Below, one piece after another: positions 55,276-64,000 of a stretch of DNA of 64,000 bases. The position numbers were made by a program, and so were the translations under genes. Under the pieces are notes generated by a model, which saw only the letters and a program-made list of their open reading frames with translations, made no database searches and was not told the DNA's origin. Each line of letters starts with the position of its first letter. Within the stretch, counting starts at the first letter, position 1. Origin of the DNA: Dendrophyllia cribrosa (lineage: Eukaryota > Cnidaria > Anthozoa > Scleractinia > Dendrophylliidae); contig JAJLRJ010000015.1 of assembly GCA_024195265.1 (NCBI GenBank), positions 929,470 to 993,469 on the forward strand, read 5' to 3'.

Positions 55276-55468
55276 GAGGAAAACAAGGAACCTTCCCAAC
55301 ACTTTTGTCAAAGGTCTTTGGTTGTAGTCAATCAACGCTCATCTTGCAATCGACATCACTTCCGGTAAACAAGACTGTCTTCCGTTTGATATTTTTTAGT
55401 TTTCTTTGGAATCGGCCTCAAGTAAGTAGCGCGAGCGCGTTCCATGCTTTGGACCTACACAAAGAGGC

Positions 55469-57064
55469 ATGGAACGCAACAAGAGGAAATTGCTAGTTAA
55501 AGAACCAGACAATAGAGTGATCAAATGTGTTCTAGTTGGGGATAGCGGTGTAGGGAAGACAGCGCTTCTCGTTAATTACTTTAAAGACCATTTTCGAGAG
55601 GTCTATAATCCCACCGCTTTCGACAATTACAAAGGTGAGTAGAGGTTTAAAAAAAGTACTTAACTATGTTACTTAACCTTAACTAACATGACTAAGTTAG
55701 GTCGGGCCGGATGGGAAAATATTTGGTTCGAGGTCATGGCGTACAGACCGAGCGCAGCGAGGTCCATGCGCCATGACCGGGGTGGGGGTTCTTGGATCAA
55801 CTTTCACTGGATATGTGCCAACCCGCCCCCCACCCCCCACCCCCCCCCCCCCCAAAAAAAAAAATGTCAGAATATTGTTACTCCCTTCAACGGCGTGGCT
55901 TCGCTTCGCTTCCCTTTCCTATTCCTATCTATCTATTCTTATCTATCTATTCTTCGTGAAATCCCTACCCTTTCATATACGTCAACTCGTGAAATCCCGA
56001 CTCTTTCATATACCTCTAGCCTCAAAAAGGTACCCCTTTCGGGTGGAGCATCCCCGTATAGCCCATTATAGGGAGTTTCCCCCCCCCCCCCCCCCCCCCC
56101 GGGATAACTAGGAAGTAGCCCCTCTCATCCCTCACCGAGGGTCGTACGCTTTTGTAGTAAGGCCGTACTGCTTTTTTCCGGCCCGCTCGCGCAAGTGCGA
56201 ACGGCCCGATCATATAACGGGAGTTTCATCAATGGTTTTGCAAAGAAAGGGCTCGCAGGGCCGTACGGGTCATACGATAGTTATTTCTGCGATTGAAAGA
56301 AATCCCAAATCATTTATTATTTATTTTGTTTTTATTTCCGCAGTATCAGTTGAAGTCGACAAAGTGACCTATACTTTGCAATTATGCGACACCGGCGGAC
56401 AGGCAAGTGACTTTTAATATTTGTATTTTTTTTTTACATTTCGAAAACTAATATTATTTTTTAACAACTCGCGTTTCTTAAAATTGTTGCTTATACGGTT
56501 CTTAAATATAAATTATTGCTCGGCTTGAAAGTCCAATGGCGTGAATTATGAGTTTTTCTGATCTTTGGCTCGTTTGATTTAATACATTATAATGGTGGTA
56601 ACAATTTGCACTCGCTAAATGGCTGTTGAGTAACATGTTTATTCTGTTGTTTTCAGGAGGAATTCGACGCATTGCGCCCTCTATGTTATGACTCTACGGA
56701 CGTGTTTATTATTTGCTTTTCTGTGGTTTCACCAACATCGTTTGCAAACATTGCACAAAAATGGTTATCGGAGATTCGACACTATTCGCGAAGTGTTCGT
56801 GTTGTACTTGTTGGGACACATTCCGACTTGAGAATGGATGTTCAAGAGCTAATTCGGCTTTCAGGTCTTGGACAAGAGCCTATTTCGGGCCAGAAGGCCG
56901 AAAGCTTTGTAAAGAAAGCCAGGATTGCGCGCTACATTGAAACTTCTTCCGTCACTCAAAAGAACATGAAAGTCATTTTCGATGAAGCAATTATCAACGG
57001 ATTAAGACCACCAACGACTTCTAAAAGATCTGGCCTCAAAGGTTGCGGTTGTAGTGTCATGTAA
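55469..57064 (+). CDS. RhoU/RhoV-like small GTPase with atypical G motifs
   Basis: Rho-family GTPases control actin and polarity at membranes. Exons 55469-55634, 56344-56402 and 56657-57064 give 210 residues in one frame; the start ATG ([16 protein letters not shown]) is the only one in frame. Motifs in order: P-loop GDSGVGKT (Rab-like; Rho proteins normally have GDGA/GDGC), switch I NPTAFDNY with the Thr kept, switch [19 protein letters not shown] (Ala of DTAGQ replaced by Gly), G4 GTHSDLR, G5 [31 protein letters not shown] and [20 protein letters not shown] fit the RhoU/RhoV (Wrch) branch. The tail ends KGCGCSVM, a CAAX box with an extra Cys for acylation. Intron 2 uses a GC donor (CAG|GCAAGT). 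Family is certain; the branch assignment and the effect of the motif changes are inference. Confidence 0.92.
55780..56110. mobile_element. Foldback of the C/G-tract family, Rho intron 1
   Basis: The C runs at 55827-55853 and 56080-56100 enclose repeated phrases CCCTTTCATATACGTCAACT and GTGAAATCCC (twice) plus ATCTATCTATTCTT repeats. The style matches the elements at 25930 and 36489. Confidence 0.5.
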
Positions 57065-57204
57065 CACGCTTTCCTTGTTATTATTTAATTACCAAGTTTT
57101 GGCTTTGAAGCAGGCGAGTCAAACTAAATTCCAATGCAAGTTACAGTTACAGTTATAGTTACAGTCATTATCTTCATGCCTTCTAAAACCTCGGCAAGTT
57201 AAAG

Positions 57205-57210
57205 AATAAA
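57205..57210 (+). promoter_or_regulatory. Poly(A) signal AATAAA for the Rho gene
   Basis: The hexamer lies 141 bp after the stop codon, with a second overlapping ATAAAA context just after it. Confidence 0.5.
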
Positions 57211-59027
57211 ATAAAACTTCGGCACGTTTGCACTATTTAGAAAAGATTTGATAAAAAAGCAAGGCTGATAAACGGTACGGAAACGATTTTTATTCAAATC
57301 GTTTCATTATTTTATAGCTGATTAGATCCTTAACTACAGGATCCGGTGCTTCTATTTCGTTACGGTGGTCCGTTTCAAATACAGTTACTTGTTTGCAAAA
57401 AGACAAAACTTACGAAACGAGGCCAGCCTCGCCTGCAGAGCTGCTTCGGTGGTCTAATTTCAATGCAGCTTGATTCGTAAGTTATTCTTACCGTATACAC
57501 GTAAACATATATATTTGCGTAAGAATATCCTACGGCTTCCATATGGGATATTTTCGGGGATCCGATGTCTGGTGTTGTTACGCATGTGCAAAATCTTCAT
57601 AAAGAAAACAAATCTACAACTTTATCCATGACGTAGTCCCGGTATACGTACAGATGTACCCGGTATGCTCTTGATTCAGATGTACCGGTTAAAATTAAAG
57701 GCGCTACATACATACATACATACATACACACCTCAACAAGGTCTATTCTACACTAGAGTAAACCGTATTTCACTCATATTTGCTGTCATTACTGGCGGAG
57801 CTTTATACAGCAGCATACGACGGCACCAACAACCAAGACACTGAGAATGTTCTGCACCTGTTCCGATTATTTGTTGTACATGATAGTTACAAAGCTCTAA
57901 TGAGACACAACAACAGCAACTTGAGATATTTACAATAAATATAGTGTGTGTGCGCTCACGTGACCCTTGAATTACCGTCCGCCATGTTGGAGGACCACTT
58001 TGATGGGTTTTCCCTGTGTTTACCTTCTAGAGAGCGGGCAGTGCGAGCGCTTTTGAAATCATAACTACTCGTGTTTCCTTCAACGTTATGAACTAAAATC
58101 GAAAAGGTAGCTGATGTACAGTGCTTTTTTGTTATTTGTGCTAATTTAAATCCCAAAACCCCTTTTCTTTTGATAATTAGGGCCGTATTTGTTTCGATCA
58201 ATTCAATTTGCTGATTTGCCGGCCAACCCAAATTCCCTGAAAATCAACCGTACCTCTTGCTTTCCAACCGAAAATACCGGTTTTCTTGGCTAAATAGTAA
58301 GCACCCGGGCAACAAGTTCCCCACAGAAACCTGACTTCAAAACAAAATTTCGTGCAAACAAATTGCAGCGTGCAATCAAGGAACCGACAAACTAGCTAAC
58401 TTAAGACGCACTACAAGACTGATTCTACGATTTGTCGCGACCATGAAAATGATTTCATTTTATAAGAAATATTGTTGACGTAAAACCGATTTCATAAGTG
58501 TGGCTGATTTTCTACTCTGTGATAATGCTTTCAAGGTTTAAAAAAAATCGGGAACTAGTGGAAAACCTTCATCGATTTTTAATAGTAGCAGCCGGGCACG
58601 GTCTTCAAAGGGTCTTCTAGCCTGTGAACAGACTTCTTTTTGGGGAATTGGGTTAGGTTAAAGCGCGGACCGGGGAAGAGGAAAGGAGCCGCCCCTTCCC
58701 TCTTCCCCAGTTTGCTGTTCACAGGTCTTCAAAAATGCCTCAGAAATTCTCACAGAATTTTCACGAAAAGCTTCATTTAAACCTCCTAAGAGGTTTAAGA
58801 ACCTACGTATCAAGAAAAGCGGATCAACTTTGGAAACAATGGCATTGTTTTATTTGATCGGTTTTGGTCATATAAGGCGAAAACCACCATTACTTTGGAA
58901 ATAATGGCTGCCTAAGCTTCAAATTACCGACAACTGCTCAAGCGGGAAATTTGAAACTTCGGCGAACCCGAATTAAGGAACATTTTACCCCGGGGAAGGA
59001 TAGTGTGGCATTTGACAGCAGCCTAAA

Positions 59028-59150
59028 AAGCTCTGGGTGTCATTTTTTTTAGAGACGGTTTTTTGCGTGTTGATAAAGTGCCGCGCGCGTGAGCAGTCAA
59101 AATAGCCTTTTATCTGCCACTTTGATTGTTCGTTATGAAAAAAGGTGCGT
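59028..59150 (+). repeat. Dispersed repeat, copy 1
   Basis: The stretch beginning AGCTCTGGGTGTCAT and ending AAAAAAGGTGCGTTAA is about 85% identical to 62361-62480. The second copy is interrupted by a LINE exactly after GGTGCGTTAA. Confidence 0.8.
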
Positions 59151-59485
59151 TAAAAAAAGTAAGTCTAGGCACCGTTTTAACTTACCCACAAGAAGCGAGC
59201 AACACCATGGCACGCAGAACACGCTATCCCTCCCCTGTTTTTTTTTGGGGGGGGGAGGGGGGGGGGGGGGGGGGGCGGGGAGTACTGAGACAATAATGAC
59301 GGGTTGTGTATTTCGTTTGTCATCCTAAATACTCTTTATTTACAAAAATATAGAAATAATCGTCAGTCATTCTTCAAGCTGCAAAAAAAAAAAATAATAA
59401 TAATTAATGGTTATTATACAGATGGCATTCGGTATTTATTTTATAACGACGTCGATACTACAGGAAAATGGTGATAAAGCGTCCA

Positions 59486-59670
59486 ATAGACCACTTTCAT
59501 AATGGCGGCCGATTTATTTATTCTTTTATATGTATGTTAATTAGCCTCACTGGCCTCATTTTAGAGTAAAAATTCTTTTGAATTTTGCACATGTTACCGA
59601 GGCCAGTGAGGCTAATTAACATACATATAAAAGAATAAATAAATCGGCCGCCATTATGAAAGTGGTCTAT
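59486..59670. mobile_element. 185-bp palindromic MITE
   Basis: The ends ATAGACCACTTTCATAATGG and CCATTATGAAAGTGGTCTAT continue as nearly perfect arms of over 70 bp through GCCTCACTGG / CCAGTGAGGC. A TA target, as in mariner-type MITEs, fits but is ambiguous. Confidence 0.9.
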
Positions 59671-60400
59671 GAACCTACCATTTTGGTCTGTCTGAAACTG
59701 CTGAGCGCAAAATAGCGCTGTAAATAGTATCATCATGTCCCTAGGTAAAATAGAATTAAGACGTCTTAACATTCACATGGTATGTGGATATATTAAAAGC
59801 ACAAGCATCTCTGATGACGTTTAGAAATTGAAGGCGATAAAGCACGCTTCGATTTACCATTTTTAGTTCGTAGTTGAAGTTTAGAGGGGATCGAGAAAGC
59901 GGTCGGCTATTCATGTAAGCGAAATAGTTTATCCTTAGGCTAACGTCTCTTTGTATAAACTTCCAGTTCCGGTGTATGTTTTTTCTGTAAACTTCCGGTG
60001 TATGTGTAAACTTTTTTAAGGGTGAAGTGGTCAATGTTCGAGGCAGGTTTTTGAGAAGTTTTCTCAAAGTTTAGCGCTGGTTCTTGCGATGGAGAATTGA
60101 CAAGTGGTTGCCGTCGTTGAAAATACAAACTTGCAAAGACGACGCAAGAAAACATACGTACGCGAGAAGTTCTCTAAGACATGTAGAAGCTAGCTAGCGT
60201 CGAGGTACGCGATTACGCGGTGTGTAATTTATTTATCCACGTAAATTTCTGTTTTTTTTTTTCCCGTGTATCTTTTAAGAACGAGAAATATAGAATACGT
60301 TATAAGAACGAGAAATACAGTATTATTACTAGGACACGCGTACGTAAATTATAGTCGATGTAGATATGGTAGGGCATTTAGCAGTTAAGCCGAGGAAATA

Positions 60401-61382
60401 TTGCGCCGATCAATTCGAAACATCAACATCCCCCCCCCCCCCCCGGGCATGCCCCGGGCATTTGAACATTTTCTATGCCCGGGGAGTCGGGCATTTGATG
60501 TGAAAGGCCATCCCGGGGGTGGGGAATTTGACTTTGCTCAGGTGGGGTGGGGAATTTGAACCGGAAGTGTTCCAAACATCGGTTTTTTTTAGTAGAGGCC
60601 TATTAAAATTAAAAATATAGTTTTTGTTAGTGGCAAGTGAAAAAGGGGCTAACAAAGCTTTGCAATGTTTTTGAAGGTTTGTAAATTGTAGATTTTTAAA
60701 ATATAGCTTCAACGGCCATTCAACGCGTACTAGAGATTTCGAAGTCAAGGTGGCTGACTGTATTGCCAGTCCGCAGATCCGCAGATCTTAAACGGCCATT
60801 AATTGAAAAGAAAAAACACTGTAAAATCAGAATGAACAACAACCTTTCTCTCAGGAAACATTTGTCAGTTGCTATAAAATGCGTTTAGATTAATAAATTT
60901 TCACTTGGTGGAATAACGCTTGCAAACGATTTGTTCAAAACCCAACTTTACAACCGCTTTGCTAAATATTTTTTGCAACATTTGTTGATCACACGAGGAA
61001 TTACTCAATTCAGAAAAAAATTATCGAAAAGTAAATCCCCAAACAATAACAAATTCATTTCGACGTCATGTCCACAGCGGAAGTGCCGTGCAGTGAAATA
61101 TCAGTTGCAAAGTATACGCGGTTCAGTTAAGTGTATTCTCGAGGAAAACACTCGGTAGAATAAATCAGAAAAACTGAATGCAAAGTGTATTTTTATTCTC
61201 ACTAAAAACTCTTGATCTTTAGGAGGGGCATTTGACCATTAAATCCTGTGCTATGGTGGGGGTATTTGAATGCAATTTTCGCCCAAGGGGGCGGGAATTT
61301 GAACAAGTCGATCTTCAAAAGTTCAAATGCCCGGGGCATTGCCCGGAGGGGTGATGTTGATGTTTCGAATTGATCGGCGCAT
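60401..61382. mobile_element. 1-kb TIR element with GGGCATTTGAA repeats
   Basis: The ends TGCGCCGATCAATTCGAAAC and GTTTCGAATTGATCGGCGCA are perfect inverted copies. Subterminal phrases GGGGAATTTGA, GGGCATTTGA and GCCCGGGGCAT recur. There is no transposase-like frame. Confidence 0.88.
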
Positions 61383-62360
61383 AAACTACCAGGGAAACCC
61401 CGCAACTGAAGTTTACTTGTCCCCTTCAGAAACTGGCCAAGTTAAAGGCCAAAAAGAAGCGGCCTACTTTTGTGGTGGTTCAACACATGAAAGGAGCGAC
61501 TGACGACATGAAAAGAAACATTTTAATTTCCGGTTTGGTTTGTCCATGAATGGTGGTTGTTTACCTGCAGCGATGATCACTTGTTTCAATTGTAAGGGAA
61601 CTCCTTTGTGTCTACAATCTTTTACTGGAATTTCAACTTAAAATTTACAGTGCTTGGCTGAGATTTATTCAAACACGATTTCAGGTACTAGGGTCGACAA
61701 AAGTTTATAGTAGAGAGCTTCTCTCGGAAAGATCCAACTTGTCGTTATATCAAATTATTTCTCGTATTGAGCGCTACGTAAACGAACCCAAGCTCTTTCA
61801 GTTATCGAGTGAGTTAACTATGTTTTGAGCCATATAAAACCATCATTTATATAAACCTTCGGTTTCTTAACACATTCATTGCGAGTACCAGCGAGTACTT
61901 ACCATCTTGCATATGGATGCAGATTTGGTTGGTTCTGAAATACAAATGACGGTGGAGTTATTTATCACATCGCGTGTTCTGGAACGTGTTGGAAGTGTAT
62001 GTGGAGAAACGATGTTAATTCTTCCACAAAATCATGTATTTGTTCGTCAGTAAGTTGTAGCTGATCAACAGTAAAATAATTATAAAACTGGTGTTATAAG
62101 TTGTTAAAAGGACCGCAGCGTAAAAAGAAGTCTAGCTTTGATTATGATTTAAATAAAATTTACCGTGAAAGATGAAGCCATTTTGTCTTCCAAATAGGTC
62201 GATTCAAAAGGTGTGAAAATCTTTCATGCGCCCGCACTACTGAGTTGCCCAGGCTACATTTTCGTAAGTAGCCGCTTTAAATACTGCTCGAAAAGAGAGT
62301 TGGAAACTAAAACGACAAGAAGAGAGAAAAGGTGGGATAGAGCAAAGAGCACAGCGCGAA

Positions 62361-62480
62361 GCCGCGAAGCTCTGGGTGTCATACTTTTAGAGACAATTTA
62401 TTGCGTGTCGATAAAGTGCCGCAGTTAAAATAGCCTTTTTTCTGCCACTTTGAGTGCTCGTTATGAAAAGAGGTGCGTTA
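62361..62480 (+). repeat. Dispersed repeat, copy 2, truncated by a LINE
   Basis: It matches 59028-59150 from AGCTCTGGGTGTCAT to GGTGCGTTAA, then changes abruptly into LINE coding sequence, marking the LINE 5' junction. Confidence 0.75.
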
Positions 62481-62481
62481 A

Positions 62482-64000
62482 GTTGACAATAAGTTGTTAC
62501 ATAGTGAGTTTTTGAATAGTATTAAGAATTGTGGTTTTTTGATTCTTTCCGAAATTTGGGGCCATGAAGCTTTGGAAATCCCAGGTTTTGATATTATTTC
62601 TGTTAATTCACCCAAAAAATTAAATGCTAAACGTTCGGGTAGATTTTCTGGAGGAATACTCCTTGCGGTAATACCCTCTCTGAAAAAAGGTGTTAGCATT
62701 GTAAAAAGTTCACATGATTTTATTTGGTGTAAATTAGATAAAGTATTTTTTAACACACAGGAAGACATATATTTATGCTCATGCTACATTCCCCCTAGTG
62801 ATTCGTTGTATTTCAATCCTGACGTTTTTACTGATTTGACAAATGACATCAATTTATTTCAAAGTCTTGGGAAGGTAATTATAGCAGGCGATCTTAATGC
62901 CCGTACAGGAATCCTTGATGATTTTATCGAGACCGATAACTCAGCACACTCCCCTGTGGATTGCGCTCCTCTGCTCTCGGATGTTTCTAAAAGAAAAAAC
63001 CTAGATAGTCACGTTAACAGTAACGGTAAATCTATATTGGAAATATGCAAAGCTTTGGATTTACGTTTTCTTAACGGTAGGCTGAAGGGCGACTCATTAG
63101 GAAGGATCACCTTTAACGGACATCAGGGTTTCAGTACGGTAGATTATTTTATAGTAAGCCATGAATTACTTAAATCATTTGATAGTTTCATAGTAAAAAC
63201 GCCTACATCCCTCTCTGACCATTCCCAGCTTATATGTTGGCTTAATGTGACACCCTCAATACAACACGACCAAAATTTAGACAGGGGGAGTTTACACTCT
63301 CTTCCGGTACAATTTGCATGGAAGGATGATTCAAAGGAAAAATTTAGTAATTCTCTTAAATCACCAGACATCAGTAGATTGATTGAAGAATTTAATGCCA
63401 ATAGCTTTGGCTGCAACTCAGAAGGTGTTAATCAAGCTGTTTCTCAGTTCAACAACATTATTGAGTCGGCCGCTAAAAGCTCATTATTTTTAACAAAAAA
63501 GAGAAAACGAAAATCTTCGCAACCTTGGTTTGATGTAGAATGTAAAAATTTAAGGGTTTTATTTAAACAGGCCGCCAACAAACTTCATAAGGCACCACTA
63601 AATCTTTCTCTACGACAGCAATATAATGAAATAAATAAAGGATATAAATCGCTGTTACGAAGAAAAAAACAAACTTTTTATAATGAAAGTATTGACAATC
63701 TTGTTAAAGATACAAATCCTAGTCAATTTTGGTCATCACTCAAACGTCTTAATTCTGATAACAATTCTAATCATAACCAGCAGTCGACAGTCCCTGTGAC
63801 CGAGCTCCTTGAACACTTTCGACATCTACACTCGACGATCAGCGAATCAAACCTCTCGCTTGATCAGGTAGCGACTGTCAGGGAAACGAAGGTACATGGT
63901 GTATCCGATTCACTTGGTACTGTGTTAGATTTGCCCATTTCCCAGACTGAAATAAAAGCCGCAATCAAAAAACTTAAGAATAAGAAAACACCTGGGGTTG
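62482..64000 (+). mobile_element. LINE (non-LTR retrotransposon), EN and start of RT
   Basis: An uninterrupted frame of 506 codons runs from just after a TAA at 62479 to the window end. The apurinic-type endonuclease comes first: NKLLHSEFLNSIKNCGFLIL, LSEIW, CSCYIPPSDS, IAGDLNARTG (catalytic Asp, Asn), STVDYFIVSHELL and LSDHSQLICW (Ser-Asp-His). A linker with QPWFDVECKNLR and the start of the reverse transcriptase (EIKAAIKKLKNKKTPGV) follow. The first roughly 20 endonuclease residues are missing and no start codon is seen, so the copy is 5'-truncated at its junction with the dispersed repeat. No stop or frameshift was found, so the copy is young. The rest of the RT lies outside the window. 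Confidence 0.95.

Larger units (their letters stand above)
49622..55468. other. Intergenic between SLC6 and the Rho gene
   Basis: It contains the SLC6 upstream region, a 73-bp minisatellite (about 50540-51100), a pair of tRNA-derived SINEs (53190-53800), a Cys-rich candidate fragment (53946-54357), a foldback with 9-bp duplication (54615-54802), a pogo-like repeat (about 54835-54990) and a G tract (55237-55274). From 51200 to 53180 I see nothing recognisable. Confidence 0.5.
57211..62481. other. Intergenic right region, repeats only
   Basis: No gene recognised. It contains an (ACAT)n microsatellite (about 57710-57728), a foldback at 58620-58728 with ends CCTGTGAACAG, a dispersed repeat (59028-59150), a G tract (59247-59275), a MITE (59486-59670) and a TIR element (60401-61382). 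From 61400 to 62350 nothing stands out. Confidence 0.5.

Overview
This is a 64-kb window of animal nuclear DNA. Its genes are split by phased GT-AG introns, the intergenic DNA is AT-rich, and it is dense in foldback elements, tRNA-derived SINEs, LINEs and Penelope-like retroelement debris. The gene set (PRPF8, TMED2, MRPL18, NLE1, an SLC6 transporter, a RhoU/V-like GTPase) is metazoan. The compact exons and the repeat types look like an anthozoan cnidarian such as a coral, but that placement is an inference and is not proven here.

Layout. At 2.5-6.5 kb, a PRPF8 fragment (minus strand, two single-base frameshifts) sits head-to-head with a TMED2 fragment (plus strand), and I found no 5' exons for either. 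At 9.6-12.1 kb, MRPL18 (minus) has four exons; exon 1 is interrupted by a 144-bp inverted-repeat element with a perfect 8-bp target duplication. At 13.2-37.1 kb, NLE1/Notchless (plus) was recovered almost completely (16 exons, only the N-terminal exon missing). One intron carries three nested transposons. The last intron, 11.6 kb, carries a composite element whose ends are inverted arrays of a 20-bp minisatellite. At 40.5-49.6 kb, an SLC6 sodium/chloride-coupled transporter (minus, ten exons, 648 residues) is complete. At 55.5-57.1 kb, an intact Rho-family GTPase (plus, three exons, one GC-AG intron) has unusual nucleotide-binding motifs. From 62.5 kb to the window end, a LINE endonuclease/reverse transcriptase frame is open.

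The genes are unrelated housekeeping or signalling genes (ribosome biogenesis, mitochondrial translation, splicing, ER-Golgi cargo transport, solute transport, small-GTPase signalling). They share no pathway beyond close spacing. MRPL18 and NLE1 are divergent and may share a promoter region.

The strongest unusual signals are: a tRNA-Thr-like sequence with five tandem anticodon arms (26293-26451); the inverted 20-bp arrays with a G-quadruplex-compatible repeat; the element inserted inside an MRPL18 exon; the paired PRPF8/TMED2 fragments; and a glycosylation-sequon repeat in the SLC6 extracellular loop. All exon boundaries were read by eye from splice consensus and reading-frame continuity.
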